A stretch of DNA of 60,000 nt from Prorocentrum cordatum (GCA_963575745.1 CAUYUJ010002113.1:1270745-1330744), one strand, 5' to 3'; numbered from the stretch's first letter, positions 11,554 through 21,380 are shown. Notes: generated by a model not told the origin, from the sequence alone. Made by a program: numbers and translations.

Positions 11554-11613
11554 TCCCCCTCCTCCTCCTCCCTCCTCCTCCTCCTCCTCCTCCTCCTCCT
11601 CCTCCTCCTCCTC
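11554..11613. repeat. (TCC)n microsatellite
   Basis: Interrupted, then pure, TCC run directly left of a family J element. Confidence 0.9.
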
Positions 11614-11642
11614 CCGTCCGCAATATCATGGGGGAGACCAGG

Positions 11643-11793
11643 AAAGACCGATACCGCTACTCACCAGACCTCTCCCAGGGTGGGTTCTGACCAGCACGTC
11701 GAGGCGGATCCAGCGGTGGCGACGAGGGCCTCCCGGCAGGCCCGAAAACAGGAACAACCAAAAGGGCGAAGGGTAGAGGCATGGGCATCTCTT
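11643..11793. mobile_element. TIR element, family J copy 1
   Basis: Left AAAGACCGATACCGCTACTC, right the inverse (GGGTAGAGGCATGGGCATCT-CTT). Shares TTCTGACCAG and ATCCA(A/G)CGGTGGCG with the copies at 18216 and 36803. Confidence 0.8.
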
Positions 11794-11945
11794 CCTCCTT
11801 CGAATCCTCGAGCCTGGAGGTGGGCCATACCAATCATCCCGCCGCGGCAAGGGAGCAATGGCGGAAAGCATCGCGCCTGCAACCGGCGCGCCGTCCTCCC
11901 CTCTGCCCTCGACGATCCTCAGAACGCGCGCCCGAAAAAAATGTA

Positions 11946-12122
11946 TACAGTCAAACGTCCTAATAAGGACGCGCGGCAAGGACGCAAGACCCTTGGAAGC
12001 CGAAGTTGGGATTTTTGGGGCGGCGGACGACGAAAACCTCAAGGACGCAAGAGCAAGGAAGAGCAAGGACGCAAGGGTACCCTGAGCAAAGTCGCGCGTC
12101 CTTATTCGGGTTTTTGACTGTA
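11946..12122. mobile_element. Mariner-like TIR element, family A copy 1
   Basis: Begins TACAGTCAAACGTCCTAATA and ends with the inverse (TATTCGGGTTTTTGACTGTA, with small differences). TA at both ends fits the TA target duplication of Tc1/mariner elements (inference). About 177 bp, no transposase. Four relatives at 28056, 29136, 32682 and 48893. Confidence 0.85.
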
Positions 12123-12990
12123 GCATACCCAAGAAAGCCCGGGGGGGCGAGCGCGGGTCCTGGTCGTGTGCCTGGCATGCAACAATTCCCTCTCTGGGGC
12201 GTGGCTTTTGCATACCGAAAGTGGCCCCAGGTGGTGGAATCTGACTGGGGCGAGGAGGGTGTGGTATACAAGAAAACCTCGAGGAAAAACGCGCGTCACC
12301 GCCAACGTGTGCCCGTCGACCGCAACCCGCAGCCCCATCCCTGCGACGCGGGCGCTGCTGCGAGGGCCCCAAGCACGGGCCGCGTGCCCTCGGCGGAGCT
12401 GGACGGGGTACACACGCAGTGGGCTGACACACGCCCTCCGCATCCTCGAGCCTCCCCGACTGCACTGGCCATAGCCATAGCGCGCGTCATCGAGGGGGAG
12501 GAGGGGCGGGAATTGAGGGCAAAACGTAGCGCCCCCCCTCCCCAGAATGTGGTGCCAGACGCACTGCAGCAGTGCCGGGAACGCACTGAGAGGGGGAGCG
12601 TTACGTTATGGGGGGGGAGGAGAGAAGGATGGTGGCAGCGTAACGCGCTTTATGGCCCAGAGGGTAACAAAAGATCTCCTCAGCGGGTGCGGGCCCCCAG
12701 CGGCCCCCAGAGGGCCTCCTCGGAGGGCCTCCTGAGGCCCTCCGAGGGAGCGTGATCCACCGCCGCTCTACTGTGGAAAATCCCCCCCCCCTCATCCTCC
12801 GGAGCCCGGGGGTCCCTCCCCTCCCCCTCCGACCCCCCGCCGCCTGCTGGACCACCCCCCCTTCCTTCCCTCGGGCAAAACCCCCCCCTTCCCCGTAAGG
12901 TTGATGAAACCGTGTGTGTGTGTACCACCTCGGTTTTTTTTTGGTCTATTACTTATGATGTGTTTCCTTTCCTGTTGACTATGCTTTTCG
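12123..12990. other. No recognised gene
   Basis: Mixed GC-rich spacer with G- and C-runs at 12605-12620 and 12780-12850. No coding bias and no inverted ends found. Confidence 0.4.
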
Positions 12991-13019
12991 TCATCTTTAA
13001 AGGGATTGCTCAAAGTAGT

Positions 13020-13880
13020 GGAATGCAGAACGATTCCTGTTGTAGCACATTTAAAATTGAGTCCTTTGGTGGGGAATTACAAGGGAATTCTGTTCATGGT
13101 GAATTACAAATTGTTTCCTTTTGTGGCGGATTACAAAAGGATTCCTTTTGTGGAGGATTGCGAAAGGATCCCTTTTGTGGAGGATGACAAAGAAATTCCC
13201 TTTGGTGGAGGAATACAAAGGGAATCCTTTTGTGGAGGATTACAAATTGATTTCCTTTGAGTGCTCTCCTGGAAATGAACCAGGGGCCAAAGGGGGAAAA
13301 AACAAGTCAGTAAAAATCAAGAAATTGCAGGTGTTCAATGGTTCTCCAATGTTTTGAAGCAAAACGTATAAAAACACAACATGTTCACAATCCGAATGCA
13401 AAAATGCTGTGTTTTCATATGGTTCCGGCCTCAAAAACTTGGAAATGCTGTGTTTTTTATATGTTTCTGCTTCAAAACATTGGAAATTCACTGAAAACCT
13501 GCAATTCTCTTAATTTTCAAAGATTATTTTTTTGTTTTTGTTTGTTTCTTTTCTTTTGTCCCCTGGTTCACTTCCAGGAGAGCCCTCAAAGGAAATCAAT
13601 GTGTAATCCTCCACAAAAGGAATCCCTTTGTATTCCTCCACCAAGGGGAATCCCTTTGAAATCCTCCACAAAAGAAATCCTTTTGTAATTCACCACAGAA
13701 GGATTCCCTTTGTAATTCGCCACAAAAAGGAATCATCATGTGATCCTCCACAAAAGAACTCCTTTTGTAATTCTCCACAAAAAGAATATTTTTGTAATCT
13801 GCCACAAAATAAAACAATGTGTAGTTCACCACAAAAGGATTCCCTGTTGTAGTTCAACAACAGAAGAAATCAATGTGTAA
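13020..13880. mobile_element. Giant AT-rich fold-back with 27-bp repeats in its arms
   Basis: The left arm (about 13029-13385) pairs with the right arm (about 13425-13880). The outer part of each arm is a tandem array of a ~27-bp unit built on the palindrome ACAAAAGGATTCCTTTTGT plus GGAGGATT. The inner part is unique sequence (ATGTTTTGAAGC, CAGGAGAG and similar, present inverted). It is strikingly AT-rich against GC-rich flanks, suggesting foreign or recent arrival. Arms made of tandem sub-repeats resemble Drosophila FB and other fold-back elements; that parallel is by architecture only. Confidence 0.85.
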
Positions 13881-13885
13881 TCCGC

Positions 13886-15745
13886 TAATGTTTGTTTCGG
13901 GCCTCCGGAGGCCGGAGAATCGAGATATTAAGGCTTATTAATCTCTCTGGAACGCGTTTCGGCGCTCAGCCACTGGAAGTAGTAGGGGCGAGGAGGAAGA
14001 GACGGAGGTGGAGGCGGAGGAGGAGGAGGAAAAAGGGTAAAGAGAGGATAACTTATGGAATCTGCTATGGGTGCCTCGCCCCAGGGAGTTATTCCCTTAG
14101 TCTGGTGGGCTGTGCTTCCCACTCGATTGTGCTCTGTGAAACTCATTATGACAACGCATTGCTCCCAACGCATGCTCGTCATCACCATCGTCATCCGCAG
14201 AATCTTGAAACACACGCTCATCATCATCATCGTCATCAGCAGCATCTTGAAACACATGCTCGTCGTTACCATCGTCATGGGCAGCATCTTGAGACACATA
14301 CTCGTCATCATCACCATCATCGTCATCAGCAGCATCTTGAAGCACATACTCGTCATCATCACCATCGTCATCCGTACCATCTTGAAACACACGCTCGTCA
14401 TCACCATCGTCATCAGCAGCATCTTGAAACACATGCTGGTCAGCACCATCGTCATCAACAACATCTTGAAACACATGCTCGTCATCACCATCGTCATCAG
14501 CAGCATCTTGAAACACATGCTCGTCATCACCATCGTCATCAGCAGCGCATTGAAACACATGCTCGTCATCACCATCATCAGCAACATCTTGAAACACATG
14601 CTCGTCATCATCATCATCGTCAGCAGCATCTTGAAACACATGCTCGTCATCATCATCATCGTCATCATCAGCATCGTGAAACACATACTCGTCATCATCA
14701 CCATCGTCATCAGCAGCATCTTGAAACACATGCTCGTCATCACCAACGTCATCAACAGCATCTTGAAACACATACTCGTCATCACCATTGTCATCAGCAG
14801 CATCTTGAAACACTTGCTCGTCATCACCATAGTCATCAGCAACATCTTGAAACGCATGCTCGTCATCATCATCGTCATCAGCAGCATCTTGAAACACATG
14901 CTGGTCAGCACCATCGTCATCAACATCATCTTGAAACACATGCTCGCCATCGCCATCGTCATCAGCAGCATCTTGAAACACATGCTCGTCATCACCATCG
15001 TCATCAGCAACATCTTGAAACAAACGCTTGTCATCACCATCGTCATCAGCAGCATCTTGAAACACATACTCGTCATCACCATCGTCATCAGCAACATCTT
15101 GAAACACGTACTTGTCATCACCATCGTCATCAGCAGCATCTTGAAACACATACTCGTCACCATCATCGTCATCAGCAGCATCTTGAAACACATACTCGTC
15201 ATCACCATCGTCATCAGCAGCGTCTTGTAACACATACTCGCCACCGCCATCGTCATCGCCATCACCTTCAAAGGAATGCGTGTTACCACCGTCGTTATCA
15301 GCAGCATCTTGAAACACGCGTTTACCGTCGAAATGGCCTTCGGGATCCTTTGCGAAGCATAATCGTTATCATAATTGTCATAACCTGCCAGCATATTCTA
15401 TTTGTAGTTTATCACATATTTTTTTGTTGTTACCCGCTGCAAAACAACTAATACGGTAATTCGTTCATGTTTGTTTCGGGCCTCCGGAGGCCGGAGAATC
15501 GAGGGATTAAGGCTTAAAATGTCCCTTTGGAACGCGCTTCGGCGCTCACCCACTGGAAGTAAGAGGGATGAGGAGGAAGAGGCGGAGGTGGAGGCGGAGG
15601 AAGAGGAGGAGGAAGAGGAGGAAGGAGAGGAGGACTTATGGAACCCGCTATGGGTGCTTAGACCCAGGGGGTTATTCCCTTAGTCTGGTGGACTGTGTTT
15701 CCCGATGGTGCCCTGTGAGGCCCATTATGATAATGGATTGCCCCC
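13886..15745. repeat. Tandemly duplicated locus (leaders at 13886 and 15470)
   Basis: About 260 bp beginning TTTGTTTCGGGCCTCCGGAG at 13890 recurs at 15472, including CACTGGAAGTA, a GGAGG tract, TTATGGAA(T/C)C(T/C)GCTATGGG and AGTTATTCCCTTAGTCTGGT-type sequence. Each leader is followed by a 42-bp minisatellite (14160-15320 and 15885-16130), so the whole leader-plus-array unit is duplicated head to tail. Confidence 0.85.
14160..15320. repeat. 42-bp minisatellite, ~27 units
   Basis: The unit is CATCTTGAAACACATGCTCG + TCATCACCATCGTCATCAGC + AG, 42 bp or 14 codons, with mostly single-base differences among units. Because 42 is a multiple of three, several frames are open: plus HLETHARHHHRHQQ, plus ILKHMLVITIVISS, minus FQDAADDDGDDEHV. 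Frequent unit variants are synonymous in no single frame, so I treat it as a minisatellite rather than a proven protein. Confidence 0.9.
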
Positions 15746-15884
15746 GACGCGTACCAGAATATTCGTAACTCTCATTTCTGGTACTCGCGACCTGCCCCTG
15801 ACAGGGGATGATCTTGGGGGCCCCAGGGTGATGTCGAAACCGCCATCCCCGAGGATAGGGCGGGGGCACGACAGGAAAGGGCAG

Positions 15885-16130
15885 CATCTTGAAACACATA
15901 CTCGTCATCACCATCATCATCAGCAACATATTGAAACACGTACTTGTCATCACCATCGTCATCAGCAGCATCTTGAAACACATACTCGTCATCATCATCG
16001 TCGTCACCAGCATCTTGACACACATACTCGTCATCATCGTCGCCATCAGCAGGATCTTGAAACACATACTCGTCATCACCATCGTCATCAGCAGCATCTT
16101 GAAACACATACTCGTCATCATCATCATATG
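15885..16130. repeat. 42-bp minisatellite, second array (~6 units)
   Basis: Same unit as 14160-15320, following the second leader copy after about 150 bp of unrelated sequence. Confidence 0.9.
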
Positions 16131-16552
16131 TGTTGTTCCATATGGGAAGATATCAAGTTAAGTTCTCAACTCGGGTACTCTCTTCCGTAGCTGGTTTGAG
16201 GCTCAATCACCTTCCTGCTATCAAGTACCGCCATCATCGCACGGTCGTCGTCGCAGTCGCCATGTTGATGGATTCGACGCACGGATTGTTTGCCACCAGA
16301 TCGCACATCTCTGGGGATGCTTGGGTCGCGACAGCGATGATATGATAACACACTTTGTGATAGTATGAAAACACGCATGTACACGCGCGCACAACTTTGT
16401 CAACTGATGCCGATGATGATGATGCTAGTGACGGCGATGCAACGCAGCAAAACGAGGTTGTACGCACACACGGTTTTATCAACTCCACCCCCCTCCCCCC
16501 TCCCCTACCCCCCTCCCCTCCAACTCCCCCCCTCCCCTAACCCCCCCTCCCC

Positions 16553-18187
16553 TCCGGAAAACCGGGGGAAGGTCCTACCGGTTCGAACCCCGGCCTCCGG
16601 AAAACCGGGGGGGGGTCTATATGCCGGTTCGAACACCCCCCCGGAAACCAGAGAGGGGTCACTACCGGTTCGAACCCCCCCACTCCCTCCGGAAAACCGA
16701 AGGGGGTCACTACCGGTTCGAGCCCCCCCCCTCGCAAACCAACCGGTTCGAACCCCCCACCCTCTCGAAAACCGGGGGGGGTCACTACCGGTTCGAACCC
16801 CCCCACTCCCTCCGGAAAACCGAGGGGGGTCACTACCGGTTCGAACCCCCCCTCGCAAACCAACCGGTTCGAACCCCCCCCCTCTCGAAAACCGGGGGGG
16901 TCACTACCGTTAGAAAAACCCCCCTCCCCCCCCCTCGAAAACCGGGGGGGCACTACCGGTTCGAATTCCTCCCCCCCCACGCTCACCGCCAGCACACAAC
17001 TCTGGGTCCCCACCACCGTCCGCACCACATCCCCCGCTGCTGTCCCCAGCACCATTGTCCTCACCACCACTGTCCCCACTGTTCCCACCACCGTCACCAC
17101 TGTCCGCACCAGTGCCCCCACCACTGTCGCACTGTCCCCACTGTTCCCACCACTGTTCCCACCACGGTTCCACTCTCCCCACTTTCTCCACGGCCCCAAC
17201 CACTGTCCCACTGTCCCCACTGTCCCACTGTCCCACTGCCCCCGCCGCTGTCCCACTGAGCTGTCCCACTGTTCCCACCACTGTCCCCACTGTCCCCACC
17301 ATTGTCCCTACTGTACCTCTGTCCCGTTATCCCACCGCCGTCCTCGCCACCGCCCTCACCACTGTCGCCACCACCACTCTACCCTCCACTGTCCCACTGT
17401 TTCCACCACATTCCCACTGTCCCCACACCACTGTCCCCACCACCACTGTCCCCACCACTGTCCCACTATCCCCACTGTTCCCACCATTGTCCCCGCTGTC
17501 CCCACCAGTGCCCCCAACCAGTGTCTCACTGTCCCCACTCTCCCGACCATTGTCCCACCACGGTCCCACTCTTCCCACTTTCCCCACGGTCCCCACCACT
17601 GTCCCACTGTCCCCACTGTTCCCACCACTGTCCCACTGTCCCCGCCGCTGTCCACTGTCCCCACTGTCCCCACTGTCCCCACCACTCTCCCCACTGTACT
17701 ACTGTCCCACCACTGTCCTTACCACCGCCTTCAACACTGTCCCCGCCAATACCGTCCCCACCACTGTCCCACTGTCCCCAACACTGTCTTGCTGTCCCCT
17801 CACCACTGTCCCCACCACCACCGTCCCCACCACTGTCCGCACCAATGTCCCACCGTCCCGCACCAGTCCCCACCACCACCGGTCCCACCACTTTCCCAAC
17901 CTCCCCACCATTCTCCAACTGTCCCGAGGAGCGGGCATCGTTTGCCGGCGGCGAGGGGGGGGTGTTCGAACCGGTAGTGACCCCCCCGGTTTTCGAGGGG
18001 TGGGGGGGTCGAACTGACAGTGACCCCCCCCCTGGTTTTCGAGGGGGGGCGGGCGGTTCGAACTGGTAGTGACCCCCCCTTTTCATGATGGACTGGGGGG
18101 GGGGCGGGTTCGAACGGGTAGTGACCCCCCCCGGTTTTCGAGGGGGGGGGACGGGTTAGGAATCCTCAGTTACCCCCCCCGGTTTTC
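16553..18187. repeat. Inverted-repeat locus around a CCACTGTCCC minisatellite
   Basis: Left arm 16553-16975: tandem units carrying GGAAAACCGGGGG, GGTCACTACCGGTTCGAACC and a C run. Right arm about 17955-18187: the same motifs inverted (GTTCGAACCGGTAGTGACCC, CCCGGTTTTCGAGGG), at least four units. Core 16985-17930: about 0.95 kb of degenerate CCACTGTCCC(CA) repeats. The arms could fold over the core. No gene. Confidence 0.85.
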
Positions 18188-18215
18188 CGCCAGCAGCGGT
18201 AGAACACGCTCTTTC

Positions 18216-18360
18216 AAAGGTACCGATACCGCTACTCCCCGGACCTCTCCTGGGGTGTGTTCTGACCAGGATTTCGAAGCGAATCCAACGGTGGCGGCAA
18301 GGACCTCCCAGGAAGCCCAAAACGGCGAAAACGATGGGAGGGTAGCGGCATCGGTATCTT
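18216..18360. mobile_element. TIR element, family J copy 2
   Basis: AAAGGTACCGATACCGCTAC at the left; GGTAGCGGCATCGGTATCTT at the right. Directly abuts the minus-strand exon candidate 18385-18726, so it may lie at that exon's donor side. Confidence 0.85.
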
Positions 18361-18384
18361 CTCCTCCTCTGATGTTTGTGCTGT

Positions 18385-18726
18385 CTGCGACACCCGAGGC
18401 TCGGCTGGTCCAGCAAGGCTCGCTGCAGGCGCGGCCACGCGGGCGCGGTGCTGCGGGTGCCGGCCTTGCTCTCGTTGCCCAGGACCCACAACAGCAGCAC
18501 CTGCAGCGAACGCGCGGGCGCGCTGGCGAGGGCCCCGACCCGGCGCGGAGATCGGCGAGCGCCGCCAAACGGGGGAGAAAACGGAGCCAGGAACAAGACA
18601 GCATCGGATCGGGATAGCTCGGGGATCTCTGAGACTCTGGAGGATGTACCGAGCGCCGCGGCCGTTCCAGCGCGTTCCGGAGCAGAGCGTCCTTGCACGC
18701 TCTGGAGCGATGCATCTCCTTCCTGG
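18385..18726 (-). CDS. Exon candidate, unknown protein
   Basis: Minus-strand frame of about 114 codons with strong G/C bias at third positions, especially over 18390-18570. It reads through SLQVLLLWVLGNESKAGTRS and WPRLQRALLDQPSLGCRRQ. Its 3' end runs into the family J element at 18360. Immediately upstream (about 19010-18760) a neighbouring minus frame also has coding bias (ANLQLAGALPTGRVEIV), implying an unplaced intron or a frameshift. It could belong to the same gene as 19624-20461. No family recognised. Confidence 0.45.
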
Positions 18727-19340
18727 GCCTGTCTGGGGGGGGGTCTGACACGATCTCCACACGCCCGGTCGGAAGGGCCCCTGCGAGCTGCAGGTTGGCT
18801 CTGCCCTCGAGCCTGCGCTCGGGACGAGCAGCGTCGCAGGCGGGCCTGAGCAGCTCTCCCTCGGCTCCAGGGCACGCGCAGGACGGCGGTACGGAGAAGA
18901 GCAATCTCGCCAGAAGCTCTGGCGCCTCGGAGCCGAGGCGGCGAGGCCAGGCAAATTCGCATCCCCAAAAATCCCTCCCGGGCCGAGCGGAGACGGAGGC
19001 ACGGGAGGGTAGCAGGAAGGCCCCGATGTCTGGGGCGGGGGGGGGGGCGGGGTGAGGGGAGAGGGTGGCGGGGAGGCAGAAGGAATGGGGTATGGAAGGA
19101 GGGGAGGAGGGGAGGAGGGTCAAGAGACCGAAAGGCGAGCGAGAAAAATGGGGGAGGCGGGCCCCGCTTCCCACGACGCGGCGAAGGGCACTCGCGTGCG
19201 CTCCCAGACATCGGCGGCGGGGAAGTGACCCGGGGCAGGCCTCTTCTCCGAAGGCGGCGGGACCTCAAAGGAAGCTCGCGGTCCAAAGGGAACTCTGGCT
19301 TAGCGTGTCGCGCCGCCGGCTCTGCCCACCGCGCTTCGAG

Positions 19341-19520
19341 GGAGGAGGAGGAGGAGGAGGAGGAGGAGGAGGAGGAGGAGGAGGAGGAGGAGGAGGAGGA
19401 GGGAGGAGGAGGAGGGGGAGGAGGGAGGAAGAGGGGAGGAGGGGGAGGAGGAGGAGGAGGGGGAGGAGGAGGAGGGGGGGAGGAGGAGAGGAGGAGGAGG
19501 AGGAGGAGGAGGAGGAGGAA
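19341..19520. repeat. (GGA)n microsatellite, compound
   Basis: A pure GGA run 19341-19401, then GGA/GGG mixtures to 19520. On the minus (coding) strand this is a TCC pyrimidine tract. Confidence 0.95.
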
Positions 19521-19623
19521 GAGGACACGATACGCCATCCACGGTGCCGTCCAGTCCCCGAGCGTCAGCGTCCCGAGAGCCTCTCCCCGCCTCCCGGCAC
19601 CCGTGGAGCGGAGCGGCACGCCA

Positions 19624-19718
19624 TCAGCTCGCATGGAATAATGTGTCGGCGGGGCCGCCGCCGCGACGCGCTGAGCAGGAGTTCTCGACCGCAGAAAGCT
19701 TCGCGGAGGGCCTGGGGC
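19624..19718 (-). CDS. Exon after intron-borne element; possible 3' end
   Basis: Begins in phase 1 right after the AG of 19720-19719 and reads G(PRPSAKLSAVENSCSARR)..ADTLFHAS then TGA at 19626-19624. The incoming phase matches the upstream exon exactly (GAA G|GC), restoring Gly. Third-position GC is high. If translation stops here, this is the C-terminus of the gene whose exons are 20461-20339, 20137-20063 and 20045-19898. No family recognised. Confidence 0.45.
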
Positions 19719-19724
19719 CTTCTG

Positions 19725-19895
19725 TGAAGGGGCCCTGGGACACACAAATAAATACACACAAAGAAAAGGAGTCCCCGCATTTTCCCACATATGTTCTGGG
19801 TTTTTGTCTCCCCCCCCACTTCCCATATGTTCCCATGTCTTCCTGGGAGTGGACGATTCATTGTGTCTGTGTGTGGTTTTCCCTCCTGATGCTGA
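19725..19895. mobile_element. Family K element, 8-bp target duplication, acting as intron
   Basis: Perfect 8-bp flanking duplication GCCTTCTG (19717-19724 and 19896-19903). Ends TGAAGGGGCCCTGGGACACA and CCCTCCTGATGCTGA. Relatives at 31238-31402 and 51251-51407. On the minus strand the duplication reads CAGAAG|GC, so an intron 19897-19719 (179 nt, GC-AG) removes the element and one duplication copy exactly. Confidence 0.85.
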
Positions 19896-19897
19896 GC

Positions 19898-20045
19898 CTT
19901 CTGGGGAGGCCAGGCCCCATCTGCCTTCCCCCCTCGCGGGCGCGCCGCCGCACCACGTGCCGCGCCCAAAGTTGCAGCCGTCGGGGGGCAGTCTGGGGTA
20001 CGGTGGGGGCCTTGGCTCAGACACGTTTGGGGCGGTGGGGACACT
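19898..20045 (-). CDS. Exon candidate between two element-derived introns
   Basis: Follows CCGTTCCCCAG| and reads SVPTAPNVSEPRPPPYPRLP..GRGTWCGGAPARG..LASPE, 49 codons plus one base, then AAG|GC at the family K element. High third-position GC. Proline-rich linker-like sequence with a short Cys/Gly patch. The upstream exon may join through a short intron, or the TAG at 20063 ends that frame first; I could not fix the donor. Confidence 0.4.
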
Positions 20046-20062
20046 CTGGGGAACGGTTGGGG

Positions 20063-20137
20063 CTAAGGGGTGTGCCCAGGAGGCTCCAGACCCTGGAGGA
20101 ATCCTCGTTCAAGGAGGGCGGCGGTGGTGTTCGAGAC
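20063..20137 (-). CDS. Exon 3' of the family I introner
   Basis: Starts after CTGAGAG| and continues the frame of 20461-20339: VSNTTAALLERGFLQGLEPP..GHTP, then TAG at 20065-20063. Either the terminal exon, or it is spliced before the TAG to 20045. Phase 0 at the junction is kept only by a GC-AG intron. Confidence 0.45.
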   Translation of the reverse strand, partial: VSNTTAALLERGFLQGLEPPGHTP

Positions 20138-20142
20138 CTCTC

Positions 20143-20332
20143 AGGTAGGGTCCGAGCAGACGGGGTCGGAGGATCTCGCCGCATCGCCGAAGCATCGGCG
20201 ATTCGGCTCGATGAGGAGCCCGATTTTCTCCACGTCGATGGTGCCGATGCATCGCCGACGTCGCCAGTGCATCGCTAATGCATCGGCGATGCGGTGCGAT
20301 CCTCCGACCCCATCTACTCCGACCCCTACCTA
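20143..20332. mobile_element. Family I TIR element (GCATCGGCGATGC type) acting as intron
   Basis: Inverted ends AGGTAGGGTCCGAGCAGACG / AGGTAGGGGTCGGAGTAGAT (inverse), then GGGTCGGAGGATC and repeated CGGCGATGC palindromes. Flanks: GAGACCTCT on the left, GAGGCCTCT on the right (9 bp, one mismatch). On the minus strand these read AGAG|GYCTC, giving donor and acceptor for a 201-nt GC-AG intron (20338-20138). Confidence 0.9.
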
Positions 20333-20338
20333 GGAGGC

Positions 20339-20461
20339 CTCTTGATATCCATGGCCAGTCCACGGTTGGCGTTCCACCGGCTTCCATACCCTGGATTCAA
20401 GATCGACGCCGAGACGTTCCTTGTCAAATGCCCTCACCGTGCGCAACTTTGGGGGGACCGC
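20339..20461 (-). CDS. Exon with clean acceptor, unknown protein
   Basis: 41 codons in phase 0 after a classic TTTTATTTCCCAG| acceptor: AVPPKLRTVRAFDKERLGVD..LESRVWKPVERQPWTGHGYQE, ending GAG|GC at the family I element. Charged, well-mixed sequence. It is the most protein-like stretch in this part of the window. No family recognised. The upstream neighbour 20789-21047 is on the same strand and may be the same gene or the one before it. Confidence 0.6.
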
Positions 20462-20788
20462 CTGGGAAATAAAACGGCATCGGCGTTCCGCTCGGTGGCG
20501 CGCGGCCGTTGCCCACCATGATGAAAGCTCGACCCACGTGCGCCGCGTCCCGAGCGGGAGCGTGGTGCTCAGGGACAAACTCTGTGCGGCTCCTCGGCGA
20601 GGGCGACGTCTCGCTCGCTCGGGCGTGGGGGGGCCACTTCCAACGACCTGGCGAGCACCAACAAGCGCCGCAACCAAGAGGAAGCGCGCCTTTGCTGCTG
20701 AGCAGTCAGCACGACGTTTGGGCAGGAGCAGCATTCTAATAAACACGCATTGCATAAACATAGGTTGTCAGAAGTTCGGCGCTGTGGT

Positions 20789-21047
20789 TTACTGCCAGGT
20801 CATAGGCGACATGGTTTGCAGAAGGCGCAACGAATAAGTTGATGTGGGAAGCGGGTCGCTAGGTGCTTTTGTGAAGTATATCGCAAACCATGATCGGAAC
20901 ATTCGACTTATGTAAAAAATCCGCACTCTGTGTGGAATTCCGTTCGTTCCATTTTCGTTCGTGATGTTCACGCATTGGAGCAAGTTTACAACATCTTCCA
21001 GCATTTCGTCCACGTTATCTTCTCGGAACCATGTGCGTGGTGCTTTT
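20789..21047 (-). CDS. Exon candidate, terminal (TAA), unknown protein
   Basis: After TTCTCCCAG| the frame reads KAPRTWFREDNVDEMLEDVV..NLLQCVNITNENGTNG..FRSWFAIYF..TAA. The acceptor is phase 2 and matches the phase-2 GTGAGT donor of 21832-21620, joining as GC|A (Ala). AT-richer codon use than other exons here. It may stop at TAA (20789), or splice earlier at an internal GTGCGG. Confidence 0.5.
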
Positions 21048-21239
21048 CTGGGAGAATTCTTCACGCTTCGCGCATCCCCACCAGCCCATTCCAGAACAGT
21101 CTCTTGTGCGAAGCATGCCGGCAGTCGTGGCTTTCGGGCGCACCTCCTCCTGCCCACGCATATATCCTTCTACTTCTCTGGGTCTTTCGCTCTGGGAAGC
21201 TCTTGGAGGCATCTTGGGGATATCCCGGGACCTTCTTGG

Positions 21240-21380
21240 GGATATTTTGGAGGTCTCTGGGCCCTTTTGGGGTTCCCGTGGCGCCTCTCGGGGCTCCCTT
21301 GGGGCTCCCTTGGGGCTCTCTTGGGGCGCTGTTGGGGCCCTCTTGGGGCTCTTTGGGGGAATCTGGGAGGTCTCTTGGGG
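21240..21380. repeat. TTGGGGCTCC minisatellite
   Basis: Short degenerate array of CTTGGGGCTCC / TTGGGGCTCT units inside the presumed intron 21619-21048. Confidence 0.7.

Noticed and set aside
13928-15394. Three 390-520-codon open frames over the 42-bp array as genes
   Set aside because: A repeat whose period is a multiple of three keeps frames open automatically; no frame is favoured by the unit variants and no start or splice context supports one.
13020-16130. Possible CRISPR array (short regular repeats)
   Set aside because: Units are contiguous without unique spacers and occur in eukaryote-like DNA; they are minisatellites and fold-back arms.
19341-19528. Poly-Glu, poly-Arg and poly-Ser/Leu/Pro open frames across all GGA/TCC tracts
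   Set aside because: They are the three readings of a trinucleotide microsatellite on each strand.
18156-20024. A 622-codon minus-strand open frame
   Set aside because: It runs through a family K element, a 180-bp TCC tract and a family J element. Only parts (19898-20024 and 18385-18726) show coding bias, so it is not one protein.
19804-20472. A plus-strand gene with a GT-AG intron over the family I element (AG|GTAGGG..CTACCTAG|)
   Set aside because: It is formally possible and uses canonical sites, but it would leave both target-duplication copies in the mRNA, and its protein is much less convincing than the minus-strand exons; kept only as an alternative.
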